DNA of 64,000 bases from Arcuatula senhousia (taxonomy: Eukaryota; Mollusca; Bivalvia; Mytilida; Mytilidae). The stretch lies in assembly GCA_963971305.1 (NCBI GenBank), contig OZ020309.1, forward strand, positions 12,021,001 to 12,085,000, written 5' to 3'. Within the stretch, counting starts at the first letter, position 1. Every line of letters begins with the position of its first letter. A program made the position numbers and the translations under genes. Below are positions 1 to 10,497 of this stretch, in pieces. The notes under the pieces are model-generated. The model saw only the letters and a list, made by a program, of their open reading frames with translations, was not told the origin of the DNA and did not search any database.

Positions 1-347
1 AGTTTCATCAACCTAGGACCCATAGTTCTTGAGATATGAATTTTCAACATAACTAGGTTGCTGCTCGTTGTCTTGTATAGGCCTAAGAATAAAATTACAA
101 TACACCATTTTCAATACCAATCCAAAAATCATCAACGAAGGACCAATTTCTTTCTGGACTTAGAACAATAAACAAAAAGATGACAGGGACAAACAAAAGT
201 TTTGACAAAAATCCCAGTCTAAAGACAGGCACATATAAAATGTGGCGGGGTTAAACTAGTCTTTTGGACCCAATCGTCCTCTTATTGATAATCTTGCATC
301 AAATCGATAAAAGGTCAATTCACAATTCAATTTGACCCGGATGGTCA

Positions 348-640
348 TCTCAGTACAAAAAAAAATCGATAAAAGAGACGATTTTAATTTTAAAATTATT
401 AATTTTCCTAACCTGGAAAGTAATATACCAACGTCACTTGCATACGGTGTCTATATTTCAATTCGATATGCCAAGGCTTGTACACATGTTTCATTTTTTT
501 TATCCGACACCGCTTTCTTCTTATCCGATTACTAGACCAAGGTTATAAGAAAATACGTCTCATACGATCTCTAAAAAAAATCTTTCTTCGTTATCAGCCA
601 CTGTTAGAAAAATTCAATATTGGTTAGTTGTTGCTTTGAT
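348..640 (+). pseudogene. Retroelement RT C-terminal fragment
   Basis: The frame reads KKIDKRDDFNFKIINFPNLE and then SNIPTSLAYGVYIS-RYAKAC. After a frame break it continues near 541-610 as GYKKIRLIRSLKKIFLRYQP. This block resembles the conserved C-terminal stretch of a reverse-transcriptase-encoding element that is very common in mollusc and cnidarian genomes (from memory). About 20 residues between 'YAKAC' and 'GYKK' are garbled, so this is a dead fragment. The family (LINE or Penelope-like) cannot be settled from this piece. A related fragment lies at 40565-41035 on the other strand. Confidence 0.6.
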
Positions 641-719
641 TAGTGTTTGGCTGGTTGATGTACTGAGATGATCACCGTATCATACCTGATATGTCATCAC
701 AAATATGTTGTGTTTTGTG

Positions 720-920
720 GCACTACCGGACCCATAGATTGCAATGAAAGAGGGAGGTTTGGTGCGCCTTTAAACCTGGTTTAACCCACCATTTCTTTTG
801 AAATGCCTGTACCAAGTCAGGACCATTGCGGTCTTCAATTTTCCGGTTTGTCTTCCTTGTTTTGTCTCGTCTTATGGACATTTGAGATTGATTCTCCAAG
901 TTCGGTAATTTTGTTATTAC
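720..920 (-). repeat. Interspersed repeat, family E copy 1
   Basis: The reverse complement shares a long block, including 'GGTCCTGACTTGGTACAGGC', 'AAACCAGGTTTAA' and 'CTCCCTCTTTCATTGCAATC', with 44655-44885. A weaker match lies at 28545-28700. No protein or RNA-gene structure is visible. It may be the untranslated end of a larger retroelement. Confidence 0.6.
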
Positions 921-1004
921 CTTTATATATCAACAAGAGAGAACCTTAGACAAAAACACTATACGAAAACAAAGAGAAAACTCGCAGTTACTGACGGTTG
1001 CAGA

Positions 1005-1655
1005 AAACCAGAACTTTACCCGGGTCATTCATACGGAAAATGTAGGACAAGGGGACATAATTTTGGTAAAAATGTTGGTTATTTGAATATCATTATCTCA
1101 TTATCACTAGCGGTTGCTTGGATATGAACCTTAACCAAAACTTTAACCCGAGTCATCCAAATTGAAAATGTAGGTCAAGGCTATCTAATTTTGGTTTACT
1201 CTTCAAGATGTACCCACTGACCCAATGACATCTCTATCACTTGCTGTTGTGCTTGGATATGGACCTTAATCAAAATTTTAACCCGAGTCATCCATGTGGA
1301 AAATGTAGGTCAATGTTGCCTAATTCTGGTACAGATGCTGGTTACTATCCAAGATGAACTCATTTACTCAATATCATCTCTCTTTCACTTACAGTTGCTG
1401 AGATATGAACTTAACAAAAACTTTAACCCGAGTCATTCATGTGGAAAATGTAGGTTAAGTAACCTAGTTTTGGTACGGATGCTAGTTACTATCCAAGATG
1501 TACCTACTGACCCAATAACATCTCTCTATTTCTTGTAGTTGCTGAGATATGGACCTTAACTAAATCTTTAGCCTGAGCCATTCACGCGGAAAATGTAGTT
1601 CAAGGTGACCTTATTTTGGTAAAGATGTTGATTACCACCAATGAACCCACTGACA
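1005..1655 (+). repeat. Degenerate tandem repeat, five ~131-145 bp units
   Basis: Units are anchored on 'TTTAACCCGAGTCATYC', near 1012, 1143, 1278, 1422 and 1567. Each continues with 'GAAAATGTAGGTCAAGG', 'TTTTGGTA' and 'CCACTGACCCAAT'. The units are clearly diverged. Short frames inside are a by-product of the repetition. Confidence 0.8.
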
Positions 1656-1674
1656 AAATATCATAGAAAATAAT

Positions 1675-1809
1675 GAGATGTGGAATAAGTGTACGCGACA
1701 CAGCCCACAATTAAACTGCAATTTAGAAAAACCACATTGGACAACCGCCAGCAGCCTTCAACGTGGCCATTTGGCACTGCTCGCGGTTCTGCAATTTGCC
1801 CATGGTCTA
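1675..1809 (+). repeat. Interspersed repeat, family F copy 1
   Basis: This ~135-bp block begins GAGATGTGGAATAA and ends CCCATGGTCT. It is repeated nearly unchanged at 20899-21032 in the same orientation, and the first ~30 bp recur inverted near 54782-54812. It has no recognisable tRNA-like promoter boxes. It looks like a conserved part of a dispersed element. Confidence 0.75.
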
Positions 1810-1912
1810 TGATGCTTAGTTCCATAGTTATTGACAAACAAAAACCATAACGTAGGTTCGTACGTACGAACGAACTAAACGCTATATCCCCTCCTCAACG
1901 CCGGGATAATAA

Positions 1913-2015
1913 TCAAAACCTAAGGTTCTTCTTATCCCAAAGATAGTCATAAATTGGTTTTCCAGTTCAGAATTCTTGGTTTACTGTTCTATGCTCTTCA
2001 TACAGGGTTTGGCAT
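1913..2015 (+). repeat. Diverged fragment of the 358-bp retrozyme unit
   Basis: The segment aligns in order with the middle of the tandem unit at 45844-50464. Shared blocks are 'GGTTCTTCYTAYCCCA', 'AATTGGTTTTCCAGTT' (unit: TATTTGGTTCCCCAGTTT), 'ACTGTTCTATGCTCTTCATA' and 'CAGKGTTTGGCAT'. It stops just before the part of the unit that holds the hammerhead, so no ribozyme is present. It is an old, truncated relative far from the main array. Confidence 0.65.
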
Positions 2016-2150
2016 CCGAATGTCAAAAGTCTGAAAGAACAAAAACGAAACCAGTAAACATGAAGGAGAACATCGCGAAAAAATAGACAACATAAACACA
2101 CAAAAAACAACAACCCTGAATAGCAATAAACAATGCAAACTCAAGTCGTA
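2016..2150 (-). repeat. Retroelement 3' untranslated fragment
   Basis: The sequence 'ATCCGAATGTCAAAAGTCTG' followed by 'ACCAGTAAACA' and 'AATAGCAATAAACAATGCAAACTC' matches 40590-40730. A copy on the opposite strand lies at 13140-13345. At 40565-41035 the same sequence follows a reverse-transcriptase C-terminus, so this is read as the 3' end of that retroelement. Confidence 0.6.
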
Positions 2151-2171
2151 AAAGATGCATGTGAAATAAAA

Positions 2172-2720
2172 AACAAGAGGCTCCCTGGAGCCTGAATCGC
2201 TCACCTGGTCTTGATCTCAATCTTATGAAGAACTTTGTAGAACTAAATAAGCTGAACATTTAAGCAAGCAACAGCTTTTCTCTTCCAGCAATAGTTTTCT
2301 TACTGCAGGCCAAAAACATGAAAAAACGTTATTTTTCACCTTTAAGGGACTGTAACCACTATAAGGGATCATCTGACAACTTCGACCATATGGAGACCTT
2401 TGTAGAACTTTTGATGCTGAAGCAGTAGGGTGGCATCAGATTTCGTCTATCTCTTATACTTTTTGATTTACAAACCGTAAACAGTAGTCTGATCCCCCTG
2501 GTCTATTTTTAGTAACAGCAGCCATGTTTTTGACAAATCAAAAATCAAAACACAAGTTAGGTGCAGGACACCCTAAGGATCATTCATACCAAGTTTCATT
2601 AAATTTTGTTCAGTAGTTTCAGAGGAGAAGAGTTTTAAAAATTGTTAACAGACGACAGACGACGGACGACGACGGACGCCAAGTAATAGCTCGCCAAGTG
2701 ATAGCAATAGCTCACGAGTT
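2172..2720 (+). repeat. GAGGCTCC element (family A), copy 1
   Basis: It starts with the palindrome-bearing end (GAGGCTCCCTGGAGCCTGAA, then TCGCTCACCTGG). One internal unit follows ('AAGCAAGCAACAGCTTTTCT', 'GGCCAAAAACATGAAAAA', 'CATCTGACAACTTCGACC'), then the block 'CCAAGTTTCATTAAATTTTG' and an ACGACGG tract. It ends in a decayed terminal hairpin (GCTCACGAGTT). Nothing is coded. Confidence 0.8.
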
Positions 2721-2984
2721 AAAAAGGGAAAAAACTATTATTGGGTTGTCCAATCTCCTTCAAAGTTTCTATTTAGACAGATCTTGAGGTGCTGATAATT
2801 TACATTGGCAGAATATTCCACTCTATTTTAAGTTATATGCACCGACTGGCAGAAGCCTGAATCACCCAGACTTCAATTGTTAACTCAATGATGATTAACT
2901 TTGACATTTTCTATAGCTCATTAAGATGGACATTTAAGAAAGTAAATGTTTAAATAAATTTCTAAGTAATTTCAATCAGTATAC

Positions 2985-3945
2985 AAGAACAAGCGGCTCC
3001 CAGGATCCTGAATCACTCATCTGGTCCTTAAGCTATAAGGGTGTTTCACCTATAAGACATGACCATCTGACACCATTTTACCCCAAATGAGACTTTTGTA
3101 AAGCTTTATTAGCTGGAGGTTTAGGCAAGCAACAGTTTTTTTTTTCTAAATCTGTAATAGTTTTCATTCTATAGAGCAAAAACATGAACAAACTCTATAT
3201 TTTACCTTTAGAGGGTCATAACTAGAGGCTCCCTGAAGCCTGAATCGCTCACCTGACTTATGTACCTGAACTATACTATAGGCCATTAGGCAAAAACTAT
3301 TTGATATTGAAAGGATCATTAGTTTAATAAAGGGTCATCTGACTACTATATACTAGTATATGGTTTAACTTGATGTAGTAATGTGTAGAGTAAAAGCATT
3401 ATTATTTTCTTCTTTTAACATTCTAAGGGGAATAACTCCTAAAAGGAATGATCCTTCAACATTGACCCTCAAACATATTTTGTAGATCATTATGTGCTAC
3501 ACATAATGTAATTTAAATTTCTTGGTTAAATATCTCATATACTTTTTTAAGATATTGGGCTAAATAAGTGCAAAATTCAAACAACAATATGAAAAGGGCA
3601 TAAACTCCTACATCCTTTCAAGATATTAAGGTTAATAAGTGCAAAATTTATTAAAAAAATCAAGAAAAAGAGCAATAACTCCTTCATGGGTTGTTGGATC
3701 ATCTCCAAAATATCAGGCCAGGTAGATCTTGAGGTACTGATTACTTTTGTTTGGATCAGGATTCCAAAATCTGTCACCGTTTTGAGTTATTAGCAAAAAA
3801 ACTGCAATTTACTCCCATGTTCTATTTTTAGCCACGGCAGCCATGTTTCACATTCAATCGAAAATCCCCACATTATTTCTATACATCTAAACATTTGAAC
3901 CAAGTTTGGTTCCATTTGGACTTAAGGAAACAGAGGAATAAATGT
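2985..3945 (+). repeat. Family A fragments, copies 2 and 3
   Basis: Two truncated copies are joined. One starts near 2985 with GCGGCTCCCAGGATCCTGAA and the other near 3222 with AGAGGCTCCCTGAAGCCTGA. The second belongs to a subfamily with 'GGGGAATAACTCCTAAAAGG' and 'TTTTGTAGATC', the same as the following copy. Both lack the 3' hairpin, consistent with later copies inserting into or recombining with them. Confidence 0.7.
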
Positions 3946-3947
3946 TA

Positions 3948-5934
3948 ACAAGAGGCTCCCAGGAGCCTGAATCGCTCACCTGACATATGTGCCTGAAGTA
4001 AAGGTTATAAGGCAAAATCGATTTAACGTTGAAAGGGTCATAAGATTAATAAGGGGGTCATCTGACAATATGGTGGATCTAAAGGTGCTGATCACTTTTG
4101 TTCTCAATCAAAATCTAAAAATCTGTCACCCTTTCTGAGTTATTAGCAAAAAAATGCAGTTTAAACTAATGTTCTATTTTTAGCCACTGCGGCCATACTT
4201 TACAACTAATCAAAAATCCCCACAACAGTTCTATACACCTAATAATAATAAACAATAATACCAAGTTTGGTTCTATTTGGACTTAAAGTGTCAGAGGAGT
4301 TAACATTTTCAATATAAGGAAATGCAGTTAAAATGCTCAATTTTGACGTTCCAAGGGCAATAACTCCTCAAAGGAAAGGTCCTACAACGTTGACCCTGAT
4401 ACAAAATTTGTAGATCTTGATGCGCTTAACAATATGCAATTTAAATTTCTCAAATATCTTATATAGTTTTCAAGATATTGAGCTAAACAGGTGCAAAATT
4501 TGCAAAAAATCCACAAAAAGGGCAATAACTCCTATATGGGTTGTTGGATTTTCTTCAAAATTTCAGAGCTGGTAGATCTTGAGGTGCTGATCACTTTTGT
4601 ACCCATTCAAAATTTTGAAATCTGTCACCGTTTTAGAGTTATTTGCAAAAAACTGCCATTTACCCCTATGTTCTATTTTTAGCCACAGCGGCCATGTTTT
4701 ACGACCAATCAAAAATCCCCACATCAGTTTTATACACCTAATGTTAATAAACAACTATACCAAGTTTGGTTCCATTTGGACTTAAAGTGTCAGAGGAATT
4801 AACGTTTTCAATGTAATGAGGAAATGCTGTTAAAATGCTAAATTTTGACGTTCTAAGGGCAATAACTCCTAAAAGGAAAGGTCCTACAACGTTGATCCTA
4901 TTACATATTTTGTAGATCTTGATGTGCTTAATAATATGCAATTTAAATTTCTCAAATATCTAGTATAGTTTTCAAGATATTGAGCTAAACAGGTGCAAAA
5001 TTTGCAAAAAATCCACAAAAAGGGCAATAACTCCTACATGGGATGTTGGATTATCTTCAAAATTTCAGAGCTGGTAGATCTTGGGGTGCTGATCACTTTT
5101 GTTCCTATCAAAATTTTGAAATCTGTCACCGTTTTAGAGTTATTTGCAAAAAACTGCCATTTACCCCTATGTTCTATTTTTAGCCACAGCGGCCATGTTT
5201 TACGACCAATCAAAAATCCCCACATCAGTTTTATACACCTAATGTTAATAAACAACTATACCAAGTTTGGTTCCATTTGGACTTGAAGTGTCAGAGGAGT
5301 TAACGTTTTCAATGTAATGAGGAAATGCTGTTAAAATGCTAAATTTTGACGTTCTAAGGGCAATAACTCCTAAAAGGAAAGGTCCTACAACGTTGACCCT
5401 GTTACATATTTTGTAGATCTTGATGTGCTTAACAATATGCAATTTAAATTTCTCAAATATCTAGTATAGTTTTCAAGATATTGAGCTAAACAGGTGCAAA
5501 ATTTGCAAAAAATCCACAAAAAGGGCAATAACTCCTACATGGGTCGTTGGATTTTCTTCAAAATTTCAGGGTAGGTAGATCTTGAGGTGCTGATCACTTT
5601 TACCCTATGCCAGAATTTTGATATCTGTAGCCGTTTTTGAGTTATTTGCAAAAAACTGCATTTTACCCCTATGTTCTATTTTTAGCCATGGCGGCCATGT
5701 TTTACGACGAATCAAAAATCCCCACATCAGTTCTAAGCACCGAATGCTAATGAACAACCATACCAAGTTTGGTTGCAATTGAACTTATGGTGTCAGAGGA
5801 GTTAACGTTTTAAAAAGTTTACGGACGACGGACGACAGACGACGGACGACGGACGACGGACGGACGACGGACGGACGACGGACGCCAAGTGATGACAATA
5901 GCTCACATGACCCTTCGGGTCAGGTGAGCTAAAA
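3948..5934 (+). repeat. Family A element, near-complete copy with ~502-bp internal repeats
   Basis: The 5' end is AACAAGAGGCTCCCAGGAGC. The 3' end is a hairpin in which TGACCC and GGGTCA pair around a TTC loop. The body contains three long units whose anchor 'GTGCAAAATTTGCAAAAAAT' starts at 4491, 4993 and 5494 (periods 502 and 501 bp). A GACGACGGACGG microsatellite sits at 5821-5887 just before the hairpin. The units are over 90% alike by eye, so the expansion is fairly recent. Short frames here are by-products. Confidence 0.85.
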
Positions 5935-8080
5935 ATATAATGAGGAAATGCTGTGAAAATGGTAAATTTCGACATTCTAATTAGTAATAACTCCTAAAAG
6001 GAATGGACATACAACATTGACTTCAACATATTTTGTAGATCATGATGTGATGAACAATATGCAATTGGAATGTTTCACATCTTGAATAATTTTTAAGATA
6101 TTGACCATTTTAAGTGAAAAATTCATAAAAAAAATATAGAAAGGGGCAAAATTTGCATGAAAATCCACAAAAAGGGCAATAACTCCTACATGGGTTGTTG
6201 GATCTTCTTCAAAATTTCAGGTGAGTAGATCTTGAGGTGCGGATCACTTTTACCCTATGCCAAAATTTTGCTATCTGTAGCTGTTTTTGAGTTATTTGCA
6301 AAAAAAAATGCATTTTACCCCTTTGTTCTACTTTAGCCATGATATCAATAGCTCACATGAATAGCTCACATGAATAGCTTAAAAGGGTCCATCCGACATC
6401 TTTGACACAACGGAAACTTTTGAAAAGCTTAATGACCTGAAGGTTTAAGCAAGCCACAGCTTTTCTCAATCTGCATGAAAAGTGTTATTTTAACCTTCAA
6501 AGGGCCATAACCCCTATAATGGGTCATCTGACATCTTTGACCTATTGGAGACTTTTGTAGGGCTCAATAAGCTGAAGGTTTAAGCAAGCAACAACATTTC
6601 TCTATCTGTAATAGTTTTCATTTTAGAGGAAAATAAGAAGTAATGTGTCCATGGGACACAGATGCCCCCGCTAGGCCCTGAAACAGGAAGAAGGTGTCTA
6701 ACAGACCTGAAAGTCGCTAAGGGCATACAGTTTGTCATACTGGACCATCCTACCAAGTTTCAAATCATTTTCATGTATGGTTCCTGAGAAAAGCTTGACG
6801 GAAATTTTCAAAGTCATGTTCCCATATTTTCACATCAGCCTAAGTCCAAAACAGGAAGTAGATGGACGTAAATTTTGTTATATTGAACCATCCTACCAAG
6901 TTTCAAATCATTCTCATCTACAGTTCCTGAGAAAAGATTGACGGAAATTTTCATAGTCATGTTCACATATTATCACTTTAGCCTAAGTCCAAAACAGGAA
7001 GTAGATGTCTGACAGGTAGGACATACAGTTTGTCATACTGAACCATCCTAATAAGTTTCAAATCATTTTCATGTATGGTTCCTGAGAAAAGCTTGACGAA
7101 AATTTTCATAGTCATGTTCACATATTCTCATATTGGCCTAAGTCCTTAACAGGAAGTAGATATCCGACAGGTCTCAAAATCGCTTAAGACGTACAGTTTG
7201 TCACACTGAACCATCCTACCGAGTTTCAAAGCATTCTCATGTATGGTTTCGGAGAAAAGCTTGACGGAAATTCGTACGGACAGACATGAGTAAAACTTAA
7301 TGTCCCCCGACATGTCGTCGCAGGGGCATAAAAAACACTTTTTTTACCTTTAAAGGGTCATTACCCCACTAAGGGGTCACGTGACATCTTCGGCCAAAAG
7401 GAGACTTTTGTAGAGTTCAATGAGTTGAAGGTTTAAGCAAGCAACAGCTTTTCTCTATCTACAATAATTTTCATTCTATATGCCAAAATGTTAAATATGC
7501 CAAAATGTTAAAAAAAATGCTATTTTTTACCTTCAAAGGGCCATACTCCTATAAGGCGTCATCTGACATCTTTGACCGATTGGAGACTTTTGTAGAGCTG
7601 AATGAGATGAAAGTTTAAGCAAGCAACAGCTTTTCTCTATCTGCAATAGTTTTCATTCTATAGGCCAAAAACATGAAAAACATCATTGTCTACCTTTAAG
7701 GGGCCATAACCCCTTTTGGAAGTCATCTGACAACTTCGACCATATGGAGACTATTGTAGAACTTTTGATGCTGAAGAAAGAAGGTCGCATCAGATTTTCT
7801 CGTTATACTTTTTGATTTTCAAGCCAAAAACAGAAGTCTGGCCCCCCTCCTTTTAACAACACAGCCATGTTTTTTTTTGACAATAAAAAATCAAAACACA
7901 ATTTTTGTGCAGGACACCCTAAGGATCAATTATACCAAGTTTCATGAAATTCTGTTCAGTAGTTTAAGAGGAGAAGATTTTTGAAAAATTGTTAACAGAT
8001 GACAACAACAACAGACGACAGCGAACACCAAGTGATACCGGTAGTAAAAGCTCACTTGGACCTTTGTCCAGATCAATTAA
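5935..8080 (+). repeat. Family A copy 5, interrupted by element D
   Basis: The units resemble the preceding copy up to about 6340, then a short CTCACATGAATAG stutter. The family A body resumes and runs to a decayed 3' hairpin (TTGGAC...GTCCAG) near 8045-8080. A different element occupies about 6640-7331 inside it. Confidence 0.7.
6640..7331 (+). repeat. Element D: tandem ~145-bp units nested in family A
   Basis: It opens with 'TGTCCATGGGACACAGATGC' and closes with 'CCCCCGACATGTCGTCGC'; both ends contain short palindromes. Between them are about four units anchored on 'CATACAGTTTGTCATACTGR', 'CCAAGTTTCAAATCATT' and 'GAGAAAAGCTTGACGGAAAT'. It is not coding. Confidence 0.75.
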
Positions 8081-9007
8081 AAAATACAGATTTTGAAGGG
8101 TAGCAGGGGACGTTGAAATGAGTCAATGATTATCACTGATAAGTGATAAAGCATGTGAAAATGCCCCTTTAGCAAAATATCCAGATATGCCAGTAATGAT
8201 AGCTTTTTAAAGAGGTTAACTAACTAATTAATCAACAACAGTTTATTTCCCAAATTTTAATTATAAAATATACAGAATATAAATAAAAACATTAATATCA
8301 ATAAAATATTCCATCCTGGTTACCATTTACAGAGACCTAGAGTGTCCATCCATGGTCTCCTTAACAAATTTGACCAGGTTTAAAAATCTAAGTACAATGG
8401 TTTCATTATTTCTATTCATGTGGTACCTGTTTACATGGGTGACAACCACCCACAAAAAAAAAAGATTACAACATGTTAAGTATGAAATTTACATTGATTC
8501 CTACTTCTTTGGTGGCATCCTCCCTCACACCCTCCCCCCCTCCCCCCCCAAAAAAAAAATCCCCACCAAAATAAATGAATTCATGGTATCTTTTATTAAT
8601 AAAATCAAAATCATTATGAAATCTATCACCATAGAAACTCAAGGATATCAACAAAACAGGATGATAAGGCTATGCTATATATGGTAATATGAAGATTATG
8701 ACTTTTATATAGTACACAATTTATAAAACAGAATAAATTAACTTTGAGCAAAAGAAAAATCTAGATAATATTTTGCTTATGTTTGCTTTCTTTTTCATTA
8801 TTCCTTGGAGAAATTTATAATTATAAAATTACAAATATAAAACTTTCTTTTTAAAAAAATAAACATTTGTTACTTACAAGTAGACATGATAATATCTATG
8901 ACTTATGAAACACAACTAAATTGTGTTTGGAATAAAAACCCAGGTATGAAAAAAGTTGTTCACTAACAGCAGAACAAATTTAGAAATAATGGTGCCCTAG
9001 AAGAGAA
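8081..9007. other. AT-rich stretch, no gene seen
   Basis: This is the 3' flank of the minus-strand transporter gene, with homopolymer runs (C- and A-rich near 8530-8560) and no sustained coding frame. The 111-codon frame at 8352-8687 has no family resemblance and crosses the homopolymer runs, so it is not called. Confidence 0.5.
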
Positions 9008-9201
9008 TACTGTAAAAGGGGATAATTTTGTGTAGTTTTTAAATTTTGCGTTTTCAGTACCAAAATGCATTCATGAGGTTTTAGTTTTGCTTTTTATCAG
9101 ATCATGGAATATTGGGTCTTTCTAAATGTATTTAAACCAGGGGATATTTCTGTGAATTTGTTATGATCGCAAAATTAGCGAAAATTTCCCCTTTTACAGT
9201 A
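9008..9201. mobile_element. Short inverted-terminal-repeat element (MITE)
   Basis: A perfect 15-bp inverted pair (TACTGTAAAAGGGGA and its complement TCCCCTTTTACAGTA) bounds 194 bp of AT-rich noncoding DNA. The flanking bases do not show a clear duplication beyond TA. Similar ends occur at 23613-23814. Confidence 0.8.
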
Positions 9202-10313
9202 CTTAATGCACCCAATGTAAAATCAAAGATGTTATATGATATATTAAGATATAAATCTTACTATATCATATATGTAAGCATATATTTCCTCAAACTCTTA
9301 TTTAGCAGTAATTGAACAGAGGACAGCGAAGAAGTTGAACACCCTCTTGAATATTTTTTTTTTTGTTCTTGAGAAAATGATTTTTTGTTTTGTTTTGTTA
9401 TGACAAGCCACCCTTAATTTTCATTGCAAATTTGACATTTTTGGCAAATACTCACACTCTTACATGCAAAATTTCAAATTCCAAAACGCAGGTATAAACG
9501 GTTAATTTGGATATGCTATATATCGATATTTCAAGGAGTAACCTCTCATCAGTAGCATTTAAAACAAAACATTGGAAGGTACATTTCCAAAACTGTTGAA
9601 AACGAAAAGTACTCAAAACCAAAACGTTCAAACCCTTGATCTAGACTGGTCCTGAGGATAACATGAAACAATGTAAAAGCATCTAATATGCATGCATATA
9701 GTACATATAACATATAAAAGATTTATAATATTATTTTAAAAATCATATAAAAATAAAATATGTTCATACTAATAACTGATTTTCATTGTTTCAAACACTA
9801 TTTTGGAATAAAAGTCTCATTTTTTAAAAGACAATTGTTCTTGTTGCATTGTACAATGTTCAAATTGTTAACAAGAATATTTTAGCTTAGTACCATAACT
9901 AAAAAGGGGTATTTTAACATGATTTCTGAGGCTGAAAAATACACATTTTTTATAAATTCTGAACGGCAGATCAAGAAACTAATCACTATAAAACTGACAA
10001 TGCTGCTAAAGAGCAAGGATATCCCCTGCTGACCTGGAAAAAAACTCAAGACCAATTATCTCCCCCTGAGCAGTACAAACCAACAATTAAAAACTTCAGC
10101 AAGGTTTAGGAGGAGTTAGCTTATAATATATAGACAGACAGACAGACAGAGACACAGACAGACAGAGTTGATTAAGATTCAGATGCCCGCAAAACTTGTT
10201 TGTGGGAGGTAGAAAAAGTTCACAATATTTTATTTCTTTGATTCCCATAATATAATAGTAATGAACAAAAACAAAAACTATATGAAAGACTTAGAGACAA
10301 AGTTGTTGATCAA
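9202..10313. other. 3' flank of the transporter gene with a GACA microsatellite
   Basis: AT-rich sequence without genes. A short (GACA)n tract lies at about 10132-10166. A minus-strand AATAAA at 10229-10234 lies 80 bases beyond the stop codon at 10314 and is a plausible polyadenylation signal. Confidence 0.5.
10229..10234 (-). terminator. Candidate poly(A) signal of the SV2-like gene
   Basis: AATAAA on the minus strand, 80 nt downstream of the TGA of exon 12. Such motifs are frequent in AT-rich DNA, so position is the only support. Confidence 0.35.
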
Positions 10314-10497
10314 TCAGTGAATATCAACATTCACTGTATTGGGTAATTTTATAGATGATAATCCCCCTAGAACAAGTAGACCAGCTACTATTATCATAGG
10401 TATTGCACAATGGACGTCCACTAATTCTCCAAAAGTTATGTTTCCTAATATAGCAGCTATTCTTCCTACACCTGACATTATGCCAAATGCTGTTGAC
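10314..10497 (-). CDS. SV2-like exon 12 (helices 11-12, stop)
   Basis: After the split Arg it encodes STAFGIMSGVGRIAAILGNI, then TFGELVDVHCAIPMIIVAGL and LVLGGLSSIKLPNTVNVDIH, then TGA. It is the last exon: helix 11 (GRIAAILG), helix 12, and a short cytosolic tail where SV2 has 'LKLPETRG'. Confidence 0.93.

Noticed and set aside
4491..5442. Pairs of near-identical 63-97-codon frames on both strands
   Set aside because: They repeat with the 502-bp period of a noncoding element and have no domain; stop-poor by chance and copied by the tandem expansion.
8352..8687. 111-codon plus-strand frame
   Set aside because: It spans C- and A-homopolymer runs and lacks any family pattern; likely chance in AT-rich DNA.
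9541..9556. CTGATGAGAGG followed by TTGAAA on the minus strand, resembling a hammerhead core
   Set aside because: Stem II would be followed by extra unpaired bases before GAAA, and no complementary stem I strands or UH cleavage site are present.
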